64,000 nucleotides of DNA. Source: Osedax fenrisi. Lineage: Eukaryota; Annelida; Polychaeta; Sabellida; Siboglinidae. Made by a program: the position numbers and the translations under genes. Positions within the stretch are counted from its first letter, which is position 1; the number at the start of each line of letters is the position of its first letter. A model generated the notes under the pieces. That model did not search any database. It saw only the letters and a list, made by a program, of their open reading frames with translations, and was not told the DNA's origin. Location of the stretch: assembly GCA_964019155.1 (NCBI GenBank), contig OZ025242.1, positions 87,104,533-87,168,532 on the forward strand. Reading direction: 5' to 3'. Below, one piece after another: positions 35,077-46,269 of this stretch.

Positions 35077-37474
35077 TAGGGGCGTCGGAACGATATTTTT
35101 TATGGGGGGGCTATTTATTTCTATTTTATATTATATATCCTATTATTTATTACTAATATAATTACTAACTATATCTTATTAATATCGTATACCTCTTTAG
35201 TCTATGTTAACCCTTTAATATGCAATTAATAATATTTAATTTGTATAACAATGAGTAGGAATATATTAGAAAATAAATAATAAACATTACATAATTTATT
35301 ATTATATAAATATAGATTATTATTTATAAATATACCCATCTCAATTGTGTGAAATATTTTTTTATTGATATTTTATAATATTCCAATATTAATGCATTTA
35401 ATCTACTATCTAGCATAGTAGATCGTAACAACGTATTTATTATTCGTAGCTTAATAAATCCACGCTAACATGGCACATAACTTGATGGGCAAACCAATAC
35501 AATTTGATCAAATCTCTTATGCATGAAAATATTATTTGAATTTTAGGAGATTGTTCCATCATGTATATGTTTATCCTCATCAGATGGTATTGAACTTATT
35601 GATTGATTTGAACATACGGAAATTCGATCTTTCAATCGTTAATTCTTCATACATTTTTTAATAGCATCTGTTTAGTGTAGACAATTAATAGGATTAATAA
35701 GATTAATCTAACAAAACAAACCTTTTTTTCATGAATTATATTATTTGTGATAATGATTACTTTAATTTATAAGAATGTATAAATAATGTTTTCTTAGTAA
35801 AAATTTGGTTTTAATTGTCATTATTATGGAATCAAACAACTCAGTATATTTTATTCTGTAAATATTAATGATAAAGTATATTAACATATTAACTGATAAT
35901 ATCTAATCACATTCTAATATTAACATAACATTAATGTTATATTATGTTATCTAGATGAGGTACCTTACATAGTCTTTTGAACTTTCATTACTATTCATCT
36001 CATACATATTTATAATAATTTATATTATATGTCTTATTATTATACCCTGAATTAGATGTACTTAGATATACTAAGAACATTAAATTAGATATATTTAAAA
36101 TTAAAATAAATTATTATAATATTTTATCATAAACATTTATTATAAGCTATTTTGTATTTTATAAAATGATTTATATAATATGTTTATAAAAGTATGTTAT
36201 TAACCTTGAATCAATATAAAAACTTGTATATATAAAATATAAAATATTTTTGTTTCTATATCTTAAATGAATGTGTGCAAATTATTTCTATCAATATTCA
36301 ATTTAATTTGAATCATCTTTACTATTATCTGATCCTTTATGTTTATTTATTATTGATTTTTATTATGATTATATATAATTATAATAATATATGCTTTCAA
36401 GTATATTTTTTATAAATGTTATCTTCAATAGTATTTGTTGGTATCATGAAAGCTTTCACCTTCATATCCAAGATTAAAATATTCATAGAAAAAATATTTG
36501 ACTTATTCATATTTTTTAATAATAAATTTGCAATATATTTGTGGTCATTGGTAATATAATCTAATTCTTTATATTATTTCAGTGCGTCGATTAAACCACT
36601 ATATTGATCTAATGTTGTTTTAATACATGATTTTCGCAGTCCATCTTGTTGGGCATATTGGTTTCAATGTATTTGCTTTGTTAGTATTAGTATTATATAC
36701 AATCCGGAATTTGATCGTTTGTTCATATAATAATCCCATATCATGAACCACTCTCAAGGCTTTTCTTATATTTATATTATTATCTAATGATTATGCTATT
36801 AAGTTTGTGCGATGAGCTCCACATTGTGTATAACAAGTTAATGGCTGTCTATTCATTATTATAGTCTTTACACCATTATATTGACCATACATATTAGCTG
36901 CACCGTCATATGACTGTCTTCTTAATTTAGAAATAGGCAAGTTAAGCTGTTAAAGTTCAGATAACATTACATTTTCTATATTTAAGTTGTATCCTCAGTT
37001 ATATTGCATATTAATATTTATATTTCTTTAATTTCTAGTTTTTATGTCAAATAAAGAACCACCAAAATGTCATGCTCACTTCCGGATATATCTTGAATTC
37101 CATCACATTGAATTGAGATAAAACTTCCATTAATATCTTATAATCAAATATTTAATAATACAGATTTATATAGTTGAATAATGTCATTCTTAATATCGCT
37201 AGATAACAATTGTTACTTAAGTATCTCTCAGAGATTCTCTCATGAATATTATCATATTTCATGGATGGGGGGGGGGGCAAACAATACTTAGCCCCCCCAT
37301 ATGTTTGTTAAAATTCTTTAGACATTTTTTTTATTAACAAAGACAATATACTAGATTTAATATATATAAAATTTAATACACATTTTATGGGGGGGGGGCA
37401 AAACATACTTAGCCCCCCCATATTTTTGAATGGGGGGGTCCGATACTACCCGCCCCCCTGTTCCGACGCCCCTA
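35077..37474 (-). mobile_element. Degenerate hAT element with G-run subterminal repeats
   Basis: Inverted ends TAGGGGCGTCGGAAC at 35077 and GTTCCGACGCCCCTA ending at 37474 enclose 2.4 kb. Near each end is TATGGGGGGGC-like sequence. Near the right end the block ATGGGGGGGG...CTTAGCCCCCCCATAT occurs twice, at about 37264-37302 and 37387-37424. The interior carries a decayed hAT transposase on the minus strand. Flanking octamers (TACATATG and CTCATGAT) agree only partly, so a target duplication is not shown. Confidence 0.8.
36480..36990 (-). pseudogene. hAT transposase remnant (ZMYM1/DUF4371-like)
   Basis: On the minus strand near 36925-36800 the frame reads RRQSYDGAANMYGQYNGVKT and then LTCYTQCGAHRTNLIA. 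This matches the signature GQxYDGAxNMxGxxxGVQ...YxHCxxHxLNL of the hAT transposase group that includes ZMYM1-type and DUF4371 proteins. Further on, ALRVVHDMGLLYEQTIKF and then CPTRWTAK (family form CxTRWxxR) are visible near 36760-36640. Stops and frameshifts are many. This is a different hAT lineage from the one at 19841. Confidence 0.82.
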
Positions 37475-37489
37475 CTCATGATATATTAC

Positions 37490-39200
37490 TGTAGGTTACT
37501 TACCTACCTCCACCAACTGATCCCCTAACTATCTCATTATATCACAAACGTTCACCTTTATTTTCTACTAAATTTGTGGATATTATTGCGAACTCACTAA
37601 ACCCTGGCACGGTTTCAGCTTACATCAAGACTGCTATAAATCTCATATTCTAAAAAAAACAAACCTTGATCCAAACTCCCTTAGAAATTATTGCCTGATC
37701 TCCCACCTACCCTTATTAAGTAAAATACTAGAAAGAATTGTCTCTAAACAACTTATCGCCCATATAAATAATCTTTTCGACTCGTTTAAAGCGCTTTTCG
37801 TAAGGGTCATTCGACCTAAACAGCTCTCCTCCGTAGTACTGTAATAACATGATCTACTTTAAATAGCAACACATGTTGCCAGCTAATCCTACTTGACCTC
37901 TCATCTACTTTTGACACTATGCACCATTACATATTAATCTCGCGGCTTACTTTGATGGGTATATATGGCTTAACATTATAATGGTTTACTTCATATCTGA
38001 CAAACCGCAATATCTCTATTATGATTAAAAATCTTACTCGCTTCTTTCTCCACTTAACCACGGCATTCCTCTGGGATCGGTTTTAGGTCCATCCTTATTA
38101 CATCCTTTATTTTCTATTTATATCCGCCCTATTGCTGATCTAATTAAGAACTTTCCAAATATATACTACCATATTGTTGCTTATGATATTCAACTATTTA
38201 CCTTTTCTCCCAAAATTTTTCTAATAATACCACTAACTCTGAATTAATTGAGTGTGCAAACTTAATACGATTATGGCTCCTCTACAATAAACTACTAATT
38301 AATGCCTCTAAGACTAATGTACTTAACATATCTAATTCTGATACTTAATTTCCAAACTTTTCTATAAATAACATGATTATTTCTGTTTCCAATTCTTCCA
38401 AAAACCTAGGATTAGTATTTGATGACACATTATCATTTAAGAATCACATATAATCAATTACAAAATCCTCTAACTTGAATCTCTTTAGAATTAAAAAATA
38501 GAAACTCACTTTCCCGAAATCTTACGACAACTCTAATAAATGAGCATTCATGTACTCTCCCGACTTGACACTATTCTTTCCTATTGAATCTACTTCCGGC
38601 TAAAGCTACTGCTCCGCTAAATCGGAGTATCCATTCCTCAATATGTACTACAATATACTACTTACTGCATAAAACGACTGGATCAATCTACTGCAATATT
38701 CCACCAATCATCTAGTACGTGGCTATAGACAAGGGCATATCATTCTAAATAAGTTATACATTACGAACACTCTCTATAATCCATAAATCAATATATTCTT
38801 TCACCCGAAGCTATATCTTTGATCTAATTAATACCTTCTCTTCGTTACCAAAATTCTCCTCTCCTTATTTCCCGGAACTATAGTACAACTTCCCTAATTT
38901 CTAGAGCTTTTAAAATTCCTGTCCCACTGTATGGAATTCCCTCCCTCCTACCATCCGTTCTATTAGATCCCACAAAATATTTATAAATATAAAAACTTGT
39001 TTTCTCTCATCCTCTAATCACTAAATCGTTGAACTATTATTTTTATCTTCGTTATTTTGTCTCGTTTATCTTCAACTTCAAAGTTATTATTATCTGATAG
39101 TTATCGTATAATTAGTTCTTATTATTATTTGCTTCCCGCACGATCGAAAGAGTCTATTTTACATGACCCTATTTTAGTGCATAATAAACCATTATCAATT
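37490..39200 (+). pseudogene. Decayed CR1/L2-like LINE, reverse transcriptase region
   Basis: Frames read in order: NYCLISHLPLLSKILERIVS (about 37688; family NYRPISxLPxLSKILE), ILLDLSSTFDTMHHYILISR (about 37885), LNHGIPLGSVLGPSLL (about 38055; GVPQGSVLGPxLF), a YADD relic AYDIQLF (about 38180), KNLGLVFDDTLSFKNHI (about 38401) and CPTVWNSLPPTIRSIRSHK (about 38920), the usual ORF2 C-terminus. A 3' UTR with a CCCGCACGATCGAAAGAG block ends near AATAAACCATTATCAATTA (about 39182). 5'-truncated; the catalytic YADD has lost its first Asp-Asp context, and several stops occur. Confidence 0.85.
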
Positions 39201-39411
39201 AACTAATTAAATACATTTGTCCCATTATTAATAAACACATGATTTAAAATATTACTATATTTAATATTATTATATTTTAATTTTATAAACTATTTTAAAT
39301 AGGTGGATAGATGTATAACATATATCAGGATATTGTATCCTATATAGATATTATGAATATTTTATAATTTTTAATTTATAATATATTATAAGTTTATGAT
39401 TATTTATGATT

Positions 39412-39456
<45 letters not shown>

Positions 39457-39733
39457 ATATAGACATAAACGCAATTGTTAAATATTTAAATATTAATTAT
39501 AATCTCTACAAATGCTGTTATAAGTTAACTTTACAAATTAGACAATGAACATTATTATAATAATAATTTAATAAATGAAACACCCACATACATATCGATT
39601 CTCGCGGTATTTAAGTATATTTATGTATACATAGAATTATGGATATAAATACAAATATTTCATACCACAAAAGATACAATTAATATTGGTATCTAGATAC
39701 ATACGAAATAATGCATACTAGTACAACACACAT

Positions 39734-39801
<68 letters not shown>

Positions 39802-40046
39802 CATAACTATATATAAAAAAGAATAAAATACATATTGTCGGTATACACTATTAAAACTGTATAATTAGTTAGTATATTCAGCACTTACATATATATATAG
39901 TAATAAGGATTAATATATTATCTTATAGTCTTATAAGACTAACGCCAAACCAAGTGAAAGTATTGTAGGAAATCATATAAAATAAATGAATACAATAACA
40001 ATCTGGGATAATAGGGTACACGCGTATATGCTTTGTTATACCTAAC
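39201..40046. other. Gene-free AT-rich sequence with TA tracts
   Basis: TA tracts at 39424-39451 and (CA)n(TA)n at 39726-39797. No gene. Confidence 0.65.
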
Positions 40047-40086
40047 CATAGATTTATAGTTTACATATGTAAACTATAAATCTTTG
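40047..40086. mobile_element. 40-bp hairpin insertion flanked by 8-bp direct repeats
   Basis: The unit starts CATAGATTTATAGTTTACAT and its second half is the inverted complement, with one mismatch (third base from each end), so it begins CA and ends TG. TACCTAAC stands on both sides (40039-40046 and 40087-40094). CA...TG ends and an exact 8-bp duplication fit a hAT-type micro-insertion. Core 40050-40083 is a perfect 34-bp palindrome. Family assignment is inference. Confidence 0.65.
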
Positions 40087-40094
40087 TACCTAAC

Positions 40095-40210
40095 AATGCA
40101 TTCGTTATTATACAACCTCCATGTGTATATCATCAATACACATCCGAATTTCGGTATTCTAGGATTTAGATAAATGCATGTTTAATATATTTCTTCCGGG
40201 CGTGATTCAA

Positions 40211-40241
<31 letters not shown>

Positions 40242-40401
40242 AATTACAAAAATGTGTGAACATTCTTTTAGGTGAAGAATTTCATTTTTTAAATGTTGTT
40301 TTGGCCTAAAATTTGTGTTCATTAAAGTTATTATTTCCTTATTTCGAATGATTGATACCTCCATTGTTTTATGTAAATGTTGAATGGTTATATATAATAT
40401 A

Positions 40402-40449
<48 letters not shown>

Positions 40450-40511
40450 ATAAATTTAATTCAAAGTTTAAGATTAATTAAGTTTAAGTTATTGATTGGA
40501 AAGCTTTCCAG
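40095..40511. other. AT-rich sequence with TA tracts
   Basis: TA tracts at 40215-40238 and 40400-40446; the 60-codon minus frame here crosses the first tract and is not called. Confidence 0.55.
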
Positions 40512-40543
40512 ATTATTCACGAATCCTAGGATTCGTGAATAAT
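40512..40543. repeat. 32-bp perfect palindrome
   Basis: ATTATTCACGAATCCT followed directly by its complement inverted; centre CCTAGG. No direct repeats flank it. Confidence 0.9.
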
Positions 40544-40619
40544 GCCTGAGGAATATATAATTATAACGAAGAAGTAGATGATAAGTTTTAATATGTAATG
40601 TTATAAGGTATACTAAGTA

Positions 40620-40825
40620 TTCAAACAAAATCAAAACATGTGTTCAACATTTGTTCAACACAACATATTGCATCCTATCTACTCGGATCAAATAACACAT
40701 GTTAGACTTATCTTGAACACAAGTTTAAAACACATACTTTTCCATGCAAGATGAACACTTCTTGAACACAAGTTTAAAACCAGTTATTCGATGAAAGATG
40801 AACAAATATTGAAAACGAGTATATA
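40620..40825. repeat. Tandem repeat of about 50 bp (CTTGAACACAAGTTTAAAAC)
   Basis: Two clear units at about 40710-40760 and 40762-40808 share TCTTGAACACAAGTTTAAAA and GCAAGATGAACA / GAAAGATGAACA. Two weaker pieces surround them (GTGTTCAACATTTGTTC, ATATTGAAAACGAG). Confidence 0.75.
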
Positions 40826-41300
40826 GGGGAAATATGGTTAATGTGGCCAGGAGGGTAATGTGGTCACATGGCGTATCTCGTAAACTATAAGTCCAATAAA
40901 TCAAATATTAGAAATATATAGGAAACATGAAATATGCGCATTGGTAAGCATTGTTCAAATAAGTAAAAATAATTTGTATATCTATTAATAACAACAAATG
41001 ATGTAAAAAATACAACAAAATCGATTTACTTTTTAAAAAATTGAAATAAAAGTTTAGTAAAACATATATTAAATCACTAATATATAATATAAATTCAAAA
41101 TTAAAGATGGATGTTAAAGAACTATTTAATTACAACGAAGTATTTATACCATTTAATGTAGTGAGTAATATTCATTATTATATAATATATATAGCGTGAC
41201 ACCTAGAAGCGGGTAATGTGGCCATAGTTTAGCCGGTAATGTGGCCACTTCACAATGATTTAAGCCAATCATATGATCAGCCATATGATTTAAGCCAATC
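40826..41300 (+). mobile_element. TA-flanked element, TTAATGTGGCC family, left part (copy D)
   Basis: Next to TATA it starts GGGGAAATATGGTTAATGTG and continues GGCCAGGAGGGTAATGTGGTC, then GCGTATCTCGTAAACTATAAG. A second cluster GGGTAATGTGGCCATAG ... CGGTAATGTGGCCACTT lies at 41208-41252, followed by AAGCCAATCATATGAT. This order (ends, GTATCTC block, second cluster, CCAATCA) is the same as in copies A, B, E and F, but the repeated word is different. The right half with inverted words is not found, so the copy is truncated. Confidence 0.65.
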
Positions 41301-41502
41301 ACATGATTAGAAATAAATATGTTTATATATTGATAACATTGCGCACGCCGTACGTCATTACATGAAAATGTTGATAGAATCAATATCTACTATATCCTAT
41401 ATAACAATACAAATATATTTCCATACATATTATAATCGTGGTATAAACTTTTAAATTTAATTTATTATATTTAAGTATCTATTAACACAATTATAAAGAA
41501 TA

Positions 41503-41539
<37 letters not shown>

Positions 41540-41646
41540 TATATATATATACTTACTATACTATATACGTAATACATTACACGTACTATACAATATATCT
41601 TTAAATATAAATAAACAGGTAATGAATAACAATTATGATATGACAA

Positions 41647-41720
<74 letters not shown>

Positions 41721-42022
41721 GGTTAAATCTATGTTAATCAATTCATATTTGCATATTATAATACTGTTTATTTTATTCCATTGTTCGTCTGATGTCGTAT
41801 AAAAGTAGAAATTGGATTCCATACCATTATTTCTTGTATTACTTTTAATATAAAAACCAATAGGTATACATAATATATGTTATTGCATGTTGGTTATTTT
41901 ATAAATATAACTACTCTTAATTATTTTGTCATATACAAATAATAGGTTACTAATATTAAGTTACTAATACTTTAAAGCGATAGATTTAAATCTAAGAACT
42001 TAATCTAAACTGTATACTATAG

Positions 42023-42076
<54 letters not shown>
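41301..42076. other. AT-rich sequence with long TA tracts
   Basis: TA tracts at 41510-41535, 41649-41716 and 42028-42075. No gene; the frames at 41153-41383 and 41601-41822 are element or microsatellite sequence. Confidence 0.65.
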
Positions 42077-42077
<1 letters not shown>

Positions 42078-42322
42078 CTCAGAAGGATATTATTGAAAAA
42101 TCAATTAAGCAAATATATTTGAGATTATGACCTCTTCATCATAGTTAGTGATCCTAAAACTAAAACGGAGGTAAACTGTATAAAAATATCTATAATAATT
42201 AAACAAAATAAAAATTGATAAAATATGTGAATAGAATTTTGTGATAAAAACAGTTAAAAGTAGAGAATAAGATAATAAACTAAAGATACAATATAAAATG
42301 CTAAGTAAAATAATAAAACGAT

Positions 42323-42682
42323 TTAAAAACAGTTGAAGAATTTCGATAACATTCTTCCCGAACCTTCTATTGATTCTTTAATACTGGCGGTCTTCAATAT
42401 TTGCCAGGTATTTGAAGGAAAATTCATCTCTGTCTTGATAATTTGGTTTCCAGAGTACCAAGAGCCCAAAGAACCAACACAGAAGGGAATTACATATCCG
42501 AGGTGGCGATACTTTTCTATCTTCCTGTTAGCGGCAGATTCCATGTTTGTAATCGAGTCGTAGGGAATTGTGATGTCGACAAAATAACATGAGTTGTTAT
42601 ATTTGATAACAAGATCCGGTTTTAAGTTATCTAGTGAGATGTAGCTAGTATCGTACTCCATATCGCATTTATCTAGGAACAC
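42323..42682 (-). pseudogene. R2-group LINE: restriction-like endonuclease domain
   Basis: A 119-codon open segment begins MFLDKCDMEYDTSY. KPDLVIKYNNSCYFVDITIP carries Pro22-Asp23 and Asp36, the P-D...D core of the PD-(D/E)XK nuclease used by R2, R4 and NeSL elements to nick their target site. ENxK-like residues follow (NRKIEKYRHL, residues 53-62). It overlaps the 3' UTR start and lies seven bases after the preceding frame; the intervening duplication likely caused the break. The plus-strand 76-codon frame here is a shadow. Confidence 0.82.
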
Positions 42683-42689
42683 TAGTTAG

Positions 42690-43541
42690 TTAGTAACTAG
42701 TTAGTACTCCAAGGACAGCATCATGTCTTTCTGTCATCATTTTTAGTGATGCAGTACACATATTCAATATGTGCATCGTCGTTTCATCCTTGGAGTAGCA
42801 TTGCCTACATTTTTTATCTGTTGAGCCTGGAAAAGCTTTTACTGGAAGAGTCTGAGTTCTAGCCATGTGCCCATAGTTCCAGGATTTGAAAGATAGTGTC
42901 GATTCTTGTGATATTAGTTTAGTGATTACCTTAGAATTTGCATCCTGGGATAAACACTCAGCTACACTGCCTTGTAACGGAAGTTCCACGAATTTTCTGC
43001 TCCATTGCTTTCTCAGCGCAAGTCGCATGCTTTTTACAACCTTAGCAGGAGTGGAGCAGATATCATCGATGGCTATGATTATGTTCCCATCGGATATATC
43101 AATGCGAGCTCCAAGGTGTGTTGCTGCATGTCGAGTGCGCGTCCAAAGATTAGCACCATTGCTATAAAATCTATAACCATATAACCCATGCGTTTGGCTA
43201 CCGGATAGAAATTCAGTGAGTGGTATTTCATGATCATGTCCGATAGCAAAATTGAGGGTATTTGATAGTTGGCGATTAGCAATTGAGGATATCATATTAT
43301 CCCTTGAAGATAGTAATTGCGTTGCTTTAGAGATTGTCCAAATATCTACTTCTTGGCTGATTTTACCAATCCCCAGGCCGCCAATATGTCTGTCAGCATA
43401 GAAGAATGGAGTAGCAACATTGTCAGGAGTAATAGTATTATATCTTAGGAACTGTTTTATAGATTTATCCAGATCGTAGATACTTTCCTTCATGACTCGT
43501 CCAGATGAGCTCATGGGATAGAGAGGGGATTAAGTGACTTC
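42690..43541 (-). pseudogene. R2-group LINE: thumb, connector and CCHC zinc knuckle
   Basis: An open segment of 274 codons (from Met at 43514) with an Arg/Lys-rich linker (MRLALRKQWSRKF). Near its end is a CX2CX8HX4C knuckle (C236, C239, H248, C253). In R2-group proteins this knuckle lies between the reverse transcriptase and the nuclease and helps bind target DNA or RNA. GGLGIG (residues 45-50) matches the GGL motif after the thumb. It stops in a small ACTAACTAGT tandem duplication at about 42680-42712, which breaks the link to the nuclease frame. Confidence 0.85.
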
Positions 43542-44099
43542 TCAAACTTCTATTTTTTGCCATGGAGTTAGTCCAGAGTCTGAAAGTTGATTAAGTTGAG
43601 CAGGTATATCAGTAGTAACATTAAATAAGAACTTAGATCCAATTGGTATACCCAAGAATCTTTCAAATTCGCCAATATGGAGAGTTTTAATAAATTCTTG
43701 ACCCAACATAAACTGCCGATCCTCAATAACCCCCTTGTTGAAAGAAATGCTAGTGCATTTTCTAGGATTGAACTTGAGGCCGATACTATTAGAAACTTCC
43801 AGTATTCCATATAGTGCCGACATCATTTCCTCATGAGATCCAGTGATTATTGCTAAATCATCTGCGTAAGCTGTAAGTTTAGCTTTAGATCCGAATAGGT
43901 CATAACCAGCTATTTCAATTACTTTTCTTATGATAGGTTCAGAAGCAAGATTAAAAATAATTGGTGATAAACAATCGCCCTGTCTTACTCCGGAAGTTGG
44001 TTGGACCATAACATCTTTGTATTCACATATTGTATTAGTATACATGTCTTTCAATATGGTCGAGGTATGAGCAGGCAAAGGAAGTGATTCAAATATTTA
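43542..44099 (-). pseudogene. R2-group LINE: reverse transcriptase palm
   Basis: An open segment of 178 codons from its first Met at 44078, with the same frame open back to the TA tract. GVRQGDCLSP (residues 30-39; R2-type form GVRQGDPLSP) and the catalytic YADDLAIITG (YADD at 71-74) are plain. NPRKCTSISF and ERFLGIPIG are the motifs that follow in R2/R4/NeSL-like enzymes. It ends at a TGA just after LTPWQKIEV. The next few codons (LRSHLIPSLSHEL) are in another frame, so a small indel breaks the gene here. Confidence 0.85.
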
Positions 44100-44107
44100 T
44101 AGTGATT

Positions 44108-44141
<34 letters not shown>

Positions 44142-44143
<2 letters not shown>

Positions 44144-44379
44144 TACTATCTATAGATATCTACAGTATACTGTATATAGTACATATTTGGTAAATACATA
44201 TAATAAAAAAGTCTTTAATAAAATCCACGGATAAATATTAGAATATATAACATTAAATTATATTACATTATTAATAAAATGTAATACAAATATATGCAAT
44301 ATACGTACATTTATTAAAAAAGTTAAACAAATATAAAATCCTCAGGAAAATAAGTGTATACTAGCGTTAAAATCATTAC
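44142..44379. other. AT-rich sequence, no feature
   Basis: No gene. It may be the interior of the Helitron-like element ending at 44434; its 5' end is not recognised. Confidence 0.4.
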
Positions 44380-44434
44380 AATAAAAATGGCCATATCAAG
44401 GTAACACGGGCGAAGCCGGACTCCTACCGCCTAG
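44380..44434 (+). mobile_element. 3' end of a second Helitron-like family
   Basis: GGGCGAAGCCGGACTCCTAC followed by CGCCTAG, then T(AT)n. GCGAAGCCGG plus CTAG-T is a recurrent Helitron/Helentron 3' end in animal genomes. As with copies 1 and 2, the insertion site is a TA repeat. The rest of the element is not identified. Confidence 0.55.
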
Positions 44435-44644
44435 TATATATATATACACATATATATACATATATAAAATATATATTGATACATATATAAAATCTATAAC
44501 AGCAATCAATAATTAAACAATTTATAACTATCTATAATTAATTTAATTTAAAAAATAATTTATAATTATTCTTTCTCAAATTTATCATATGATAATATAT
44601 ATATATATATATATATTAAAAAATGTTTAACCTAAACATAATCT

Positions 44645-44865
44645 AAACAATATACATAACCTATATATAACAATAATATGTATAAAATACTATATATTAT
44701 ACTGTCAGTTCAAGGAACTAGCTATTTAGTCGCATATCCTATTGATATACCTATTAAAGATCTAATTATCAATAGATAGTTCGCTGACTGCCAATACTAT
44801 ATATAGTATATTATACATATTATTGTTATATATTGATATATATATAGGTTATATATATTGTTTTA
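44645..44865. repeat. Long imperfect inverted repeat (foldback), about 220 bp
   Basis: Left arm 44645-44703 (AACAATATACATAACCTATA, then ACAATAATATGTATAAAATA) pairs with the right arm 44795-44862. An inner pair TGTCAGTTCAAGGAACTAGC and GATAGTTCGCTGACTGCC also folds. It looks like a foldback MITE, but no target duplication is seen because both sides are AT-rich. Confidence 0.65.
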
Positions 44866-45104
44866 AAAAAAAAAATTGTTAATATATTTTAATTTCATCA
44901 AAAAATATTCAATATTTTTTATTTTTTTTTATTAATTTAGATTCAATATATTTACCTAAATATATTAAAATAATAAATAATTAAATATTTGGTATTATTT
45001 ATTAAAAAAATTATTAAAATGTATCAAAAATTATTGAATATTTTTTTTATATTAATTTACATTCAAAATATTTACTATATATTTTGTTCACTAAGATTTT
45101 TGAA
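44866..45104. other. AT-only sequence
   Basis: Runs of A/T with a duplicated AATTTA...ATTCAATATATTTAC block (44934-44959 and 45053-45077). No gene. Confidence 0.55.
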
Positions 45105-45106
45105 TA

Positions 45107-45266
45107 CCAGTAAACTCGGACCAGGTTTGAAGAAGATTCGGACCAGTTTAAAATAACTATATATAGTATATATATACTTCTATAATATGGGTTAAAACAT
45201 AAAAGTGGTCCGAACTTTCTTCAAAAGTGTTCCGAGTTTATTTCAAAAGTTGTCTGAGTTTACTGG
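45107..45266. mobile_element. 160-bp MITE with TA target duplication
   Basis: CCAGTAAACTCGGACCAGG at the left and, inverted, CCAGTAAACTCAGACAAC at the right, each flanked by TA (ATACCAG ... CTGGTAT). Further inverted words GATTCGGACCAGTTT and AAGTTCGGACCACTTTT lie inside. No coding. Mariner-type by TA flanks; assignment is inference. Confidence 0.65.
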
Positions 45267-45287
45267 TATCCACATTTTGTATAAAAA

Positions 45288-45382
45288 TTATATTTGTTTG
45301 ATAACATATTAATCCTGATATTAATATGAACATATTAAGCACATAATATGTTCATATTAATATGTTGTCAAATAAATATGCA
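45288..45382. repeat. Near-perfect hairpin of about 95 bp
   Basis: TATTTGTTTGATAACATATT and AATATGTTGTCAAATAAATA form the outer arms, ATTAATATGAACATATTA and TAATATGTTCATATTAAT the inner arms, with a short loop. A second smaller hairpin with ATGAACATAATATGTTCAT follows at 45410-45428. Confidence 0.75.
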
Positions 45383-46269
45383 GAAACATATAAATAGTTT
45401 CATATTATGAACATAATATGTTCATATATGAATAATAATACAAATATATTTGTAGTATGTTGTTTACTGGGCGACGCCTAGTAAGGGTGATTTTAAACAT
45501 GATGTTGATGATGGATTCGGCTGCTTCATTTGATTCATCACAATTTTAGTATTGGGAATGCCCAACAATTTTGTTGTTGATTTAGGTCAATATTGGCTGT
45601 GCGAGGGCATGTTCATTTTACAAAAAAATTAACATGGGAATAGATAGGAACATTCAAAAAAAAAACAAATATGTATATGTTTCACATTTATAATAAAGAT
45701 ACAATCATGACATTTTCAGAATATGTGTAATGTGTATAGTTCCTATTAATGATATAAAATTTATATAAAAAATAATTTTATTTCTATGAATTTTTTTCTA
45801 ATTATAGGATTTTCTAGAATTTTTTTGACCTCTCATAATTTTGTACAGAATCGTTATATTTGATAAATTTATATTATATATAATAAAAAAACATCAGCTT
45901 AGGGGTCATGACCCCTAAGCTGAGGGGTTATATATTATAGTATAGTATACTATAGTATAATGTCGTATACACGCATAACGTAAAGTTTACGTCTTACTAT
46001 GTATATAGTCTGCAATATTGTTATTGTATTTATTTAATAATTAGTGTTAATAAATAATAATAGAATTTTAATTCGTTCATATTATTAAACATTTGTTCAG
46101 ACAACGTAAACAAAACATTTAAAGTGTTGTCAATTTAAAACATATTAAATATTCATAATTTAAAGTTGGTAAATAAAGCGCACGTAATATCGATTCTACG
46201 CAAATATTCACTACACATGTATCATACTACTATATGCATATATACATATGTGTGGTTATTGACATACAA
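45383..46269. other. Gene-free sequence with a 28-bp palindrome
   Basis: A perfect palindrome lies at 45895-45922 (CAGCTTAGGGGTCA and its complement). Otherwise no feature; the GC-richer piece 45490-45620 gave no recognisable translation. Confidence 0.55.

Larger units (their letters stand above)
42077..44105 (-). mobile_element. 5'-truncated LINE of the restriction-like-endonuclease (R2/NeSL-type) group
   Basis: Minus strand, bounded by TA tracts at both ends. It carries the palm-to-C-terminus part of a reverse transcriptase, a CCHC motif and a PD-(D/E)XK-like nuclease, in the order typical of R2-group elements, then a 3' UTR of about 245 bp (42077-42322). It is truncated in the fingers/palm at a (TA)n tract (44109-44141). 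Sequence quality is good: only two short breaks disturb the frame. Confidence 0.85.

Noticed and set aside
35069..37482. 8-bp target duplication of the second hAT
   Set aside because: TACATATG and CTCATGAT match at only three positions in register, so I do not claim one.
45468..45484. Helitron end GGGCGACGCCTAGT
   Set aside because: A short GGCG/CGCC stem followed by CTAGT is present, but there is no spacing, no second copy and no flanking support.
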